DNA of 64,000 bases from Verrucomicrobiota bacterium. GTDB lineage: Bacteria; Verrucomicrobiota; Verrucomicrobiia; Limisphaerales; J093. Every line of letters begins with the position of its first letter. The stretch's first letter is position 1. The notes under the pieces are model-generated. The model saw nothing but the letters and a program-made list of their open reading frames with translations. It did no database searches and was not told the origin of the DNA. Below are positions 18,467-26,855 of this stretch, in pieces. The stretch lies in NCBI GenBank assembly GCA_029556615.1, contig JAKQDD010000249.1:1-64000 (forward strand). Direction: 5' to 3'. The translations under genes were made by a program, and so were the position numbers.

Positions 18467-18641
18467 CTAGAGTCCTCGCCTTGTGGAACATGGGGTCGCC
18501 AGGTCAAGTTTGGTCCCTGCCGTTCCACCCCCCCTGCCTTCGAGGACTCTACATTAGCGAGGCGCGGAAGAGAGGGTCGGGAAAGGCAGAAAAGCTCCAC
18601 GGGATCGCGGACTTGGCTGGGTCTGAGGCGCGCCTCGCTAG
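18467..18641. repeat. Two-module palindromic element, copy A
   Basis: Module 1 (18467-18557) is bounded by an 11-bp perfect inverted repeat, TAGAGTCCTCG (18468-18478) and CGAGGACTCTA (18541-18551), with an inner pair TGTGGAAC/GTTCCAC. Module 2 (18555-18641) is bounded by a 12-bp perfect inverted repeat, TAGCGAGGCGCG (18555-18566) and CGCGCCTCGCTA (18629-18640). The last CTA of module 2, read on the minus strand, is the TAG stop of the SNF2/SWIM gene. Related copies lie at 24830, 30151, 47740 and 60008. Confidence 0.9.
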
Positions 18642-21004
18642 ATGCCGGAGCTCCGTGGGGTGCGCGGACGGACGCTGCGGGCCGGGGCCGATGTCCTGCG
18701 GCCTTTGCGCGCCGGTTTCGAGGGCTTGGCCGGCTTGAGGGTCTTCCGAGGTCTGGGCGTGCGTTTCTTTGTGCGCGGCGGCGGCGGGGTTGGGGCTGGC
18801 GGCTGGGCCGGTTCGTTCCGGGTGTCCAATTCGATACCGCAGACAGCGCCGATTTCGCTTTCGGCCAGTTCAAGACCGGTTGTTTGGGTCTTGGCAGCGA
18901 GATCGCCGGCCGAAGCGGCTCGGGTGATCAACTCCTCATGGTTGACGGACCGCAGAGTGAAGAGCAGGTCTGGGCTCTGGTCCAGCCGTGCACCCACGGC
19001 ATAGAGCACGGCGGCGACATGTTTGCACATGGTGGCCCAATCGGGGCACGAGCACTTTAACTTGATCTCGGCGGGAGCGGGAAAGAGACCGGTTTCCTTG
19101 CGCGTCAGGATTCCCATGACGTGGTCGGAGAAGCGGCCTTGCAGCAATTCGACCAGGGACCCGATGCCGCCGGCGAGCTCGGAGACGGCCTGCTGGTAGA
19201 GTGCGGCCTGGGTCTTGGTGAGGGAACACCAGGCGCGGACCTCGGTCTTCTCCGGCAGGTCGGAGATGATGGTCTTGTCGGTCTTCAGCCGCCGCAGGAT
19301 GTAGGGGCGGGTGAGCGCGCGCAGGGGGCCGTAGTCGGGCTGTTTCGAGTCGTCGCGGGCACGGATGAACCTGGCGAAGGCGGCGGCTGAGCCGAGCAGG
19401 CCGGGGTTGAGGAAATCGAAGAGGGACCACAAATCGCCGGCGCGATTCTCGATCGGGGTGCCGGTGAGGGCGAAGCGGGCTGTGGCCCTGAGCTCCTTGA
19501 CCGCGCGGGCCTGGCGGGTGCCGGGGTTCTTGATGGCCTGCGCCTCATCCAGGATGGCGTACTTCCATGGGCGTCGGCGGAAGGCTTCCAGTCGGGCGAC
19601 CAGGCCATAGGTAGTGATGACCAGGTCGGCCTGGCGTCCCGCGCAGGACTCGAGCAATGCCAGCGGATCCTCATGTTCGGACGGATGCGCGATGACGAAT
19701 CGGAGCGCGGGGGTGAACCGGGTGATTTCCGCACGCCAGTTGGCAAGCAGGGAGGCGGGCACGACGAGGATGCTGGGGAGCTCCTCGGCGAGCCCGGGCG
19801 CCGGCGCGCCACCGGCCTCAGGGGGGGTCTCGTTCTTCTGTCGCAGCAGCAGCGTCAGCACCTGCAGGGTCTTGCCGAGGCCCATGTCGTCGGCCAGGCA
19901 GCCGCCCAGGCCCAGCCGGGCCAGGAACCACAACCAGTTGGCTCCCACCGCCTGGTAAGGTCTCAACTGCGCCTGCAAACCGGGAATGGGCGCCCCGGTG
20001 CCGAGCCGCGACGGATAGCGCAGCTCCGCGAGGACTTCCTCGAGCCACGAGCCCGGTTCGATGCCCGTCCACTCGCGCTCGACGGCCTGCGCAGGGTCCT
20101 GGCCGGCGGCGGCACCCGATTGGAAGCCGGCGATGAGGCGCATGCCCTCGAAGAACGACATGCCGTCCTGACGCGACAGGCGTTCGACCTTCTTCGAATG
20201 TGCGAGCGCGTCCCGGAGCTTGTCGGGATCCACCTCGACCCACTGGCCGCGGACCAGGGCGAGGCCTTCGGTGGCCTGGAGCAGGGATTGCCACTCCTGG
20301 TCGGTCAGGGGCTCGCCGCCGAGCGTGGCTTCGACCGAGAAGTCGAGGAGCGTGTCCGCGCCCAGGCCCGCGCCGGGGCGCTGGCCCACCCGCACGCTCA
20401 CGCGCGGACGGGGCGGGCGTCCGCCTTTCCACCAGTCCGGCAGCCGCACGATGACACCGGCTTCCTCGCACACAGGCGCGTCCTTGAGGAACTGGTACGC
20501 TTCGGCGGGCGTCCACGGCAGGGGCTTGAAAATGCGGCTGCTGTCCACCAATTCGCGGACGAAGCCGCTCTTCTCCGCCGCCCGTTGCACGGGAGCGAGG
20601 AGGTTGAGCAAGGCGGCCTTGTTGCCGGCACCGGCGTAGTCCTGGAGCGCGCGTCCCAAGGGCAGGTGTTGCACCCGCGACTCGCTGGAAATGCGCGAGG
20701 CATAGCTGGCCATGAAGGCGAACGGGTGCGTGGGGTGCCGCTTGTTTTCGGCCAGGTGGCAGAGTTGGGTGAGGTACCGCCGGCCCAACTCGCGCCACCA
20801 CCCCGCGGCGGCCGGCAGCACGGTGTCCAGCTCGCGTGTTGCCAAGTGCAGGAGACCGGCCGCCGGGGACTCGGCGAACGCGCGCGCGACGCGTTGGGCA
20901 GCATGGGCATCGGGCCACGGCGACGGCAGTGGGGCGGTCTCGACCCGCAGTCGCCCGTGCGGGGTGAGGAACAGGTCGGAGAAAGCGTCCAGCGCGTCCG
21001 GCAT
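18638..21004 (-). CDS. SNF2-family ATPase lacking its C-terminal helicase domain, fused to a SWIM zinc-finger tail
   Basis: A 788-aa frame. Residues 1-610 match a bacterial SNF2 helicase through the first RecA-like lobe: DDMGLGKT (Walker A, about 373-380), LDEAQAIKNP (motif II), ALTGTPIENRAGDLWSLF (motif III), and YILRRLKTDKTIISDLPEK. Instead of the second lobe (motifs IV-VI), the frame passes at about residue 610 into GIGSLVELLQGRFSDHVM and then CSCPDWATMCKHVAAVLY, a SWIM zinc finger (CxCx(n)CxH). These segments belong to the middle and end of the SWIM protein normally encoded beside this helicase. The product should be unable to translocate on DNA. The lysine-rich tail stops inside repeat copy A. 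A deletion fusing two neighbours is the simplest reading; mis-assembly must be excluded. Confidence 0.82.
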   Translation of the reverse strand: MPDALDAFSDLFLTPHGRLRVETAPLPSPWPDAHAAQRVARAFAESPAAGLLHLATRELDTVLPAAAGWWRELGRRYLTQLCHLAENKRHPTHPFAFMASYASRISSESRVQHLPLGRALQDYAGAGNKAALLNLLAPVQRAAEKSGFVRELVDSSRIFKPLPWTPAEAYQFLKDAPVCEEAGVIVRLPDWWKGGRPPRPRVSVRVGQRPGAGLGADTLLDFSVEATLGGEPLTDQEWQSLLQATEGLALVRGQWVEVDPDKLRDALAHSKKVERLSRQDGMSFFEGMRLIAGFQSGAAAGQDPAQAVEREWTGIEPGSWLEEVLAELRYPSRLGTGAPIPGLQAQLRPYQAVGANWLWFLARLGLGGCLADDMGLGKTLQVLTLLLRQKNETPPEAGGAPAPGLAEELPSILVVPASLLANWRAEITRFTPALRFVIAHPSEHEDPLALLESCAGRQADLVITTYGLVARLEAFRRRPWKYAILDEAQAIKNPGTRQARAVKELRATARFALTGTPIENRAGDLWSLFDFLNPGLLGSAAAFARFIRARDDSKQPDYGPLRALTRPYILRRLKTDKTIISDLPEKTEVRAWCSLTKTQAALYQQAVSELAGGIGSLVELLQGRFSDHVMGILTRKETGLFPAPAEIKLKCSCPDWATMCKHVAAVLYAVGARLDQSPDLLFTLRSVNHEELITRAASAGDLAAKTQTTGLELAESEIGAVCGIELDTRNEPAQPPAPTPPPPRTKKRTPRPRKTLKPAKPSKPARKGRRTSAPARSVRPRTPRSSGI

Positions 21005-21142
21005 TCCGGGGATGCTGAAGGAAAGGGCGGGCCCTTCACAAGGCGGAACCGAGGGCAGTCAACGCAGGGCGCGGGGGCGCGACTGCCCGGTGCAAGGTCG
21101 TCCTCGAAAGCGGTGCCGCCCGTGGCGCGGGACGCCCGGGAG

Positions 21143-21505
21143 TCAGGCATGGGTGCATTTCAGGTACTCAGTGACTGTCTTCCCGCCCAGCAACGCGTTA
21201 GCCAGCCAAGTGCTTATCAGCAAACTCGCGAACGCTTGGACGGATGTGGCGAGCGAGTCGTTGCCACGGATGAGAAACCGAAGTGCGAGCAATGCAGAGC
21301 AAAGAAAGAAGAGACCGGCAGGCCACCGGCCGATGCGCGGGCGACAATAGAGCAACACGATAGTCGCCAGAAAGACGAAGACCAGAATCGACATGCTGAC
21401 CTGATAGCGGAACTCCATCCCGGTGCCGAAGATCCGGTAGGCGCCTTGCACGCTCTTGAGAGCCAGGAGCAGCGATGCGAGATGGAGTACCGCGGGGCGC
21501 TTCAT
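21143..21505 (-). CDS. Small multi-pass membrane protein, hypothetical
   Basis: A 120-aa protein with about four hydrophobic helices, including MSILVFVFLATIVLLYCRP, GLFFLCSALLALRFLI and FASLLISTWLANALLGG, and short charged loops. I do not recognise the family. ATG 21505 (MKRPAVLHLASLL) is the best start, though no strong ribosome site precedes it; the frame remains open for 73 codons upstream without membrane character. It lies 138 bases upstream of the SNF2/SWIM gene on the same strand, so the two may be cotranscribed. Confidence 0.55.
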   Translation of the reverse strand: MKRPAVLHLASLLLALKSVQGAYRIFGTGMEFRYQVSMSILVFVFLATIVLLYCRPRIGRWPAGLFFLCSALLALRFLIRGNDSLATSVQAFASLLISTWLANALLGGKTVTEYLKCTHA

Positions 21506-21728
21506 GTTGGCCCAGACCCTTGACGTTGCCGGTGGCCGCGAACGTTGGAGAACCAGAGCACTTGGCCTGTGACAAGGCAAGGGTTTTGTTGCGTCCCAAA
21601 TCCGCACGTTCGAGCCGCAGGCGTTAGGCGAGAATCCGGGAGGGCAATGTTGTCTTCGCAGCAGGCCTGCATCATGATAGGGACTGAGCGGCGACGCGAT
21701 GAACCAGAAGAACCAAGGGAACAAAGCA

Positions 21729-23156
21729 ATGCGAACACGATGGATGACGGTTGCCCTGCTGGTGCTGGCGGGGACGGTTTCGGCGGCGGCGGATGCGTTG
21801 TTCTGCCCCCAACTGCCGAGCGGGTTGCGAGTGCGGCCGGAGAACCGATTCTACGACGTTCGGCCGCAGATCGTCCCGGCCAACCAGACGTCGGTGGTCG
21901 AGATCATCCCCCTGCACGAGCAGGTGGTGTTCAAGAGCGGGACGACTTACGAGCTGACCTACGCGCCGATGATCTCCCTGCCGCAGCGGGGCGGATGGGC
22001 GCCGGGAACGAAGATGTCGGTGACACCGGAGAACGGCCGGATCCGGATCACCGCCCTGTTCGAGGGGGAGCAGGAACACGCCCTGGTGTTGGAAGCCACG
22101 ACGGGCGGTAGGAAGCGGACGCTGGGGCAGTTCCGGGTCTATTCTGCGGCCGAGGATTTGTACGCGCTGCGGCCGTACAAGGGGGACATCCACATGCACA
22201 GCCACTACTCGGATGGGGTCGAGTCGCCGGCCTACATGGCGGGGGCGTGCCGGCGTGCGGGGCTTCACTTCATGGCTCTCACGGACCACCGGTTCTATGC
22301 GTCGTCGCTCAAGGCAAGAGAAGCATTTGATGGCGTGCCGGTGGATTTGCGCATCTATCCCGGGGAGGAGGTGCACACGCCGGACAACCCGGTGCACATC
22401 GTCAGCTTTGGGGCGAATGCCGGGATCACGGAGTTGTACCGGACGAACGATGCGGTGTATCGGAAGGAAGTGGCGGAACTGGCGGCTTCGCTGCCGGAGA
22501 CGCCGCCGGGTGTGAACCGGTTTCAGTTTGCAGCCTGCAGATGGGCTGCGGACCGGATCCGGGAGCGAAACGGTCTGGCGATGTTCTGCCATCCCTACTG
22601 GGTGACGGGCAATCGCCACAACGTGGACGAGGCGCTGCTGGACCACCTGTTGGCAGCCGAGGTCTTTGACGCCCTCGAATTGATCAGCGGCGACAGCCGG
22701 GACTCGATTCCCGCCAACGACATCAACGCGCTGCAGGTGGCCCGGTACGCGGAAGAACGGGCCAAAGGGCGGCGCGTGGCGGTGTGCGGCATCAGCGACA
22801 CCCACGGCGCCGAAGTCAGCGACGCGTTCGGCCGCTATTTCACGGTGGCGTTCGCGAAATCGCTTGAATTGCCCGACCTGATCGCGGCGATTCGGGACCT
22901 GCGGTCGGTGGCGGTCGAGTGCCCTGGAGGCGAGTTGCCGCGGTCGTACGGTCCGTTCCGGTTGGTGCGCTACACGCATTTTCTGATGCGCGAAGTATTC
23001 CCCCAGCACGACGAACTCTGTTTCGAAGAGGGCCGGCTGATGATCCAGTATGCTGCGGGCGACGGCGCGGCCGCTGCGCGGATTGCGCTGCTGCACGGGC
23101 AGACAGCCGCGTTGTACGAGCGCTGCTGGAGCCCGGCGGGCCCCTCAGTCCGCTGA
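21729..23156 (+). CDS. Secreted PHP-domain metallophosphoesterase-like protein
   Basis: A 475-aa exported protein with a signal peptide (MRTRWMTVALLVLAGTVSAA). A beta-rich N-terminal domain (about 30-155) precedes a PHP domain: GDIHMHSHYSDGVESP (about 158-173, the HxH metal motif), MALTDH (about 188), a Glu in YPGEEVHTP, AMFCHPYW (about 294) and CGISDTHGAE (about 358), which together provide the usual metal ligands. PHP domains hydrolyse phosphoester bonds; this exported form has no known substrate. ATG 21729 is preferred over 21699 because AAGGGA lies 9 bases before it and the signal peptide starts there. The 3' end overlaps the convergent YWTD gene by 12 bases. Confidence 0.8.
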   Translation: MRTRWMTVALLVLAGTVSAAADALFCPQLPSGLRVRPENRFYDVRPQIVPANQTSVVEIIPLHEQVVFKSGTTYELTYAPMISLPQRGGWAPGTKMSVTPENGRIRITALFEGEQEHALVLEATTGGRKRTLGQFRVYSAAEDLYALRPYKGDIHMHSHYSDGVESPAYMAGACRRAGLHFMALTDHRFYASSLKAREAFDGVPVDLRIYPGEEVHTPDNPVHIVSFGANAGITELYRTNDAVYRKEVAELAASLPETPPGVNRFQFAACRWAADRIRERNGLAMFCHPYWVTGNRHNVDEALLDHLLAAEVFDALELISGDSRDSIPANDINALQVARYAEERAKGRRVAVCGISDTHGAEVSDAFGRYFTVAFAKSLELPDLIAAIRDLRSVAVECPGGELPRSYGPFRLVRYTHFLMREVFPQHDELCFEEGRLMIQYAAGDGAAAARIALLHGQTAALYERCWSPAGPSVR

Positions 23157-24476
23157 ACGCGATGGAGCCGCGATGCGGAGGCGGAAGAACACGGCCGGGG
23201 CGTTGGCGAGGGCGGGGCCGGGGAGCACGCGGGCGGTTTCGAGGTCAGGAGTGAGGGGCGTCGCCGGATCGTCGGTGGTCCAGATCAGGGCCGTGTCGTC
23301 GCCATTGAAGTGCCAATGGACGAGGTCCGTCGAGACCTCGACCTGATACGTCAGATCGGCATGGCGGCGTCGGGTGTGGTGCAGGGCGGTGCCGTCGGCT
23401 GCGAGGCGGGGGATGTCGGTGGCGCGCCGGGGGTGGGTGCCGAGGGCGTACTCGAGGAGGTTGGGGGCGCCGTCGAAGTCGGAGTCGTCGTTGGGACCGG
23501 CCAGGGGGGTGGTGATCGAGAAGAAGCGGGTGCGCCAGTCGGCGTAGGTGGGGCTGGCGGTGTCGAAGGCGAGGTCCCAGGGCTCGCTGTCGGGTTCCGG
23601 GGTCGAGAGGTTCTCGAACTCGGTGCCATCGAGATTGCAGCGGGCGATCCGGCGGGCGCTGGTGTTGAACGGGCCGCTGCCGCGTGCCCCGGTGTCGGCC
23701 CAGTAGACCTTGCCGGCCTCGGGATCGAGGGCGAGGCCGTGCGGGGCATTGAGGCCGGAGAGGACGAAGTCGGTGATACCTCCCTCGAGGGGCCGGTGGT
23801 AGATCGCGCCCGATTGGCGGTCGCACCAGTAGACCGTCTGCGTGGCGGCGTCGACGGCGAGGTCGCGCGTGCGGGTGGGCGTGGGGAGGAGGAAGTCGGG
23901 ATCGACCACGCCGTCAAAGGTGGCGCGTCGGAAGTTGCTGGGCCCGCTGCCGCTGCTGGGGACGCCCCAGTAGATGAAGCCTCCGACGGGATCGAGGAAC
24001 AGGAAGTACGGTGCGGTGGTGACGCCGGGCAGGGTGGTCACGACCGGTTGGACGCCGGAGCCGTCGAGGGCAGCGCGTTTGACGAACCCGTTGCCGGCGG
24101 TGCTGACGCTGGCCTCGGCCCAGTAGCAATGGCCGGTGGTGTCATCGATCTCGAGGTCGGCGCTGAGGGCCTCCGGGTTCAGGGCGAGGATCGTCTGCTC
24201 GCCGGTGCCGTCCGGGAGGATCGAGAAGATCCTCTTGGCGGTTCCGTTATCGAGGACGAAGAGGCGTCCGGAGGCGCGGTGCCAGGCGATCCCGCGAAGG
24301 TCCGGCGCACCGGCCACGGTGAGGAGGGTCTGCTGTCGTGAGCCGTCCGGTGTGACGGCGATCACGGAGCCGGGGGAGCCGGCCGGTTGGTCGGTGTAGT
24401 AAAGGCAGGCCGCTTGCGCGGGGAGGGCGGCGAGCACGATGGCCGCGAAGGCGGGCCGGATGCGAGAGAACCTCAT
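23145..24476 (-). CDS. Secreted YWTD (LDL-receptor class B-like) propeller protein
   Basis: A 443-aa exported protein with a signal peptide (residues 1-22, ending LPAQA). Residues about 25-325 form YWTD-like propeller blades: CLYYTDQPAGSPG, GHCYWAEASVS, GFIYWGVPSSG, TVYWCDRQSGAIY and GKVYWADTGARG, each about 42-50 residues apart. The C-terminal 110 residues (from DSDFDGAPNLLEYALGTHP to FFRLRIA) are a module I know from many verrucomicrobial secreted proteins, probably for surface attachment or secretion. No enzymatic residues are seen. The start at 24476 is set by the signal peptide. Confidence 0.8.
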   Translation of the reverse strand: MRFSRIRPAFAAIVLAALPAQAACLYYTDQPAGSPGSVIAVTPDGSRQQTLLTVAGAPDLRGIAWHRASGRLFVLDNGTAKRIFSILPDGTGEQTILALNPEALSADLEIDDTTGHCYWAEASVSTAGNGFVKRAALDGSGVQPVVTTLPGVTTAPYFLFLDPVGGFIYWGVPSSGSGPSNFRRATFDGVVDPDFLLPTPTRTRDLAVDAATQTVYWCDRQSGAIYHRPLEGGITDFVLSGLNAPHGLALDPEAGKVYWADTGARGSGPFNTSARRIARCNLDGTEFENLSTPEPDSEPWDLAFDTASPTYADWRTRFFSITTPLAGPNDDSDFDGAPNLLEYALGTHPRRATDIPRLAADGTALHHTRRRHADLTYQVEVSTDLVHWHFNGDDTALIWTTDDPATPLTPDLETARVLPGPALANAPAVFFRLRIAAPSRSAD

Positions 24477-24624
24477 GATATCTCGGAGTCGTGGTCTCGG
24501 AGCGCAATGGGCGGGGCTGTGATTTGTGGCTCCGGACTGTACTCCAGGCGCGGCCGGTGCCGCAAGGGGTGCAAGACCGCCCGGATCCTCGCCTACTGAG
24601 CAGTCGCCGGCATGGGCTACAGGA

Positions 24625-24685
24625 CCCCTCACCCTGCCCTCTCCCCATCCGATGGGGAGAGGGTGCCCGAAGGGCGGGTGAGGGG
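24625..24685. repeat. Extragenic palindrome (REP-like hairpin)
   Basis: Inner arms CCCTCTCCCCATC (24637-24649) and GATGGGGAGAGGG (24651-24663) are perfect over 13 bp with one base between, and outer arms CCCCTCACCC (24625-24634) and GGGTGAGGGG (24676-24685) are perfect over 10 bp. The sequence type (CTCACCCT, CCTCTCCC) is common between genes in Verrucomicrobia and Proteobacteria. It lies between the YWTD gene and repeat copy B. Confidence 0.85.
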
Positions 24686-24829
24686 AACCGTGTAGTGCAT
24701 CCCCCCGACTTATCAATAACGCGTGTGGCGCGAACCTTCGTCATCGGCTCCTGGTGGGTTTTCGCCTTGCAGGCGCGTGGGGTGTCGGCTCCGGGCTGGC
24801 CCGCCCGCTCGCGGGCGGGCTAGCCCCCC

Positions 24830-24936
24830 GCCTTCGAGGACTCTACATTAGCGAGGTGCGGAAGAGAGGGTCCGGAAAGGCAGGAGGGCTTCATGGGATC
24901 GCGGACTTCGTTAGGTCTGAGGCGGTGCCTCGCTAG
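24830..24936. repeat. Two-module palindromic element, copy B (module 2 plus the end of module 1)
   Basis: Only the right end of module 1 remains (CGAGGACTCTA, 24835-24845). Module 2 runs from TAGCGAGG (24849) to CCTCGCTAG (24936); its middle, GAAGAGAGGGTCCGGAAAGGCAGGAGG, matches copy A. A separate GC hairpin (GCCCGCC/GGCGGGC, about 24799-24820) abuts it on the left. The rest of the 24477-25034 gap holds no recognisable gene. Confidence 0.85.
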
Positions 24937-25034
24937 CACCTCATCCAAGCCCGTAGGAGACCCCGCCTACGCCACGCACGGACGCACCGACGCACCGCTT
25001 CTGCCGGTTTGCGGGGGCGTTCCACCAGGAACGG

Positions 25035-26699
25035 TCACTGCGCGGTGTTGGTTGAGGGGGAAGTGGCGGTGGGGGGTTGGGTCAGGATGCGCGTTCCACG
25101 AGGCAGGAGACCGTAGCGGAGCAGCATCCGCACGTCGAAGGTGGGATTCGATTGCGCCTGCTGGCGCTGCCATTCGGCCAGGGCCAGCGCCGGGTCCATC
25201 GAGCTGAACACTTGCCGGCGGCCCGAGTCATGGGCGGTCAGTCGATTCGTGGACAAAAGCCAATCCGGAGACCGGTTCTCGGTGCCCACGGGGCCCACGG
25301 TTGCGAACACGTACTCGGCATCGGTGCGCCGGTAGAGGAACGGCTGCCCGCTGAACGGGTCGAGAGGGATCTCGGGCAGGATGTCCGGCACCAACGGCGA
25401 CAAGGAATTGGGCCACCGGCGATGGGTTTCGCGGTAGAGCCTGAGCGCGAGGGTGAGGCGGCAGGACTCGACCTGTACCCTGTGCCAGCGGATTCGTTCG
25501 AGGCAACCGGCGGGTGATCCCGTCGCGGATGGGACGCTCCAGGCTGCCGGCCTGTCGAAGAGCGAATACCAAGCTCGGGGCCGCTTGGCACAGGTCATTT
25601 CAGCCCAGGCGATGGCTTCGTTGGTATGTCCAGCGCGGAGTCTGGCCAGCACGCCGCCGACATAAGCCCGGTGCACGTGGTCGAGGTCGTTCGTGCGGGC
25701 GAGGAGGATCGCCACATGCCGCATGGTGATCGCCAGGGGCTCTGCGAAGGTTCGCAGTCCCTCGAAGCGGGGCGGGGTTTCGGAGGCGCCACCCGCCACG
25801 CGTCGGAGGCCCCACTGGATATAGCGGCCGGCGCCTTCCAGTGTCTCTTCAAGAGCGGATCCAAAAGCCGAGGCCATGAGCTTTCGCAGCGGCAGGTTCT
25901 CAGTACCGGCCAACAAGAAGGGATTTGTGACATGCGTCTCCTGACAAGGCCACGCCATGATGTGGAAGGCCTGTTCCAGGGAAACGGGTGTGGCCGTGGT
26001 TGCGGTGAGCCTCGCCAGCAACGCGAGGACCTCCGATCTCGGCGGCAGCGGAGCGGTCAGCGCCAGCCGCCGCCAGGCTGTCGCCAAGTTGCCATCACCC
26101 CATGGCGTGTCCAAACCCGGGAGGGCCTGCGCGATGCGCCAGCCATCGAGCAGGTGCTCGAAGGCTCGGGCGGGAGTTGCAGCGTGTTCGGCTTCAGCGG
26201 CCTGCCAGATGGCATATAGGAGCAAGAGGTGGCGTTCGTCGGTGGGGTTGGGCCTCTGCGAATCGCGCCCGGACCACCATTTGACGATTCGCCGATCGGA
26301 GGTGGCAAGCACCCGGTCGTAGCACTCCTTGAGGAGAGGCAGAGCTGCAGTCCATTCGGCCACCTTCGCCCGGTTGGTTGCGGTCGTGTGCCCCCACCTC
26401 AGGTAGTCAGATACGAACCGGTGCAAGAGAGCCTCGCCGGAGATGGAGAAGCCTGGGGCCGCTTGCATGCGTTGGATCCAGAACCCGGGGTGGTCCGGGG
26501 GCAACTGCTCGAGGGACACTTCATAGGGGCTGTGCAGGTCAACCCGGGGATCGATGGGTGGGAGGGGGCGGAATCCGTATCGCCAGCCGAATACCGCGAC
26601 GGCGGCGGCGATCAGGAACAGCACGAGGAGGCCCAACGCTGCGCGCCACAGAAGACGGGCGAGGCGTCGAGGTCGCCGGCGGGGTTCCATCGGGTTCAT
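25035..26699 (-). CDS. Membrane-anchored verrucomicrobial protein of unknown function
   Basis: A 554-aa protein with a basic start (EPRRRPRRLARLLWR), one transmembrane helix (about residues 18-40) and a long, mostly helical extracytoplasmic part. Near residues 430-495, the segment LTLALRLYRETHRRWPNSLSPLVPDILPEIPLDPFSGQPFLYRR resembles the C-terminal part of type II pseudopilin-like verrucomicrobial proteins, in which a helix is followed by a P-DPF-G-P-Y pattern. I do not know a function. Start at ATG 26699 or 26690. It follows mfd on the same strand, 156 bases downstream, across a possible terminator. Confidence 0.7.
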   Translation of the reverse strand: MNPMEPRRRPRRLARLLWRAALGLLVLFLIAAAVAVFGWRYGFRPLPPIDPRVDLHSPYEVSLEQLPPDHPGFWIQRMQAAPGFSISGEALLHRFVSDYLRWGHTTATNRAKVAEWTAALPLLKECYDRVLATSDRRIVKWWSGRDSQRPNPTDERHLLLLYAIWQAAEAEHAATPARAFEHLLDGWRIAQALPGLDTPWGDGNLATAWRRLALTAPLPPRSEVLALLARLTATTATPVSLEQAFHIMAWPCQETHVTNPFLLAGTENLPLRKLMASAFGSALEETLEGAGRYIQWGLRRVAGGASETPPRFEGLRTFAEPLAITMRHVAILLARTNDLDHVHRAYVGGVLARLRAGHTNEAIAWAEMTCAKRPRAWYSLFDRPAAWSVPSATGSPAGCLERIRWHRVQVESCRLTLALRLYRETHRRWPNSLSPLVPDILPEIPLDPFSGQPFLYRRTDAEYVFATVGPVGTENRSPDWLLSTNRLTAHDSGRRQVFSSMDPALALAEWQRQQAQSNPTFDVRMLLRYGLLPRGTRILTQPPTATSPSTNTAQ

Positions 26700-26815
26700 T
26701 CGATGCTCTCAGGATTATGACAGAACACCGGCGGCATCGTGCCGTGGGCGTTGGCTTAGCCGCCGGCGTGAGTCGGCGCTGGATGTCCGAAGGACCGTGG
26801 CTGGCGAATGAGAAG

Positions 26816-26832
26816 TCAGCGCGGCGCTGACG
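26816..26832 (-). terminator. Possible hairpin terminator after mfd
   Basis: GTCAGCG and CGCTGAC form a perfect 7-bp stem with a 3-base loop, 24 bases after the mfd stop. On the minus strand it is followed by TTCTCATT, only a weak T tract, so intrinsic termination is uncertain. Confidence 0.35.
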
Positions 26833-26855
26833 GCCGCGGCTACCGGCGGGAAGAG

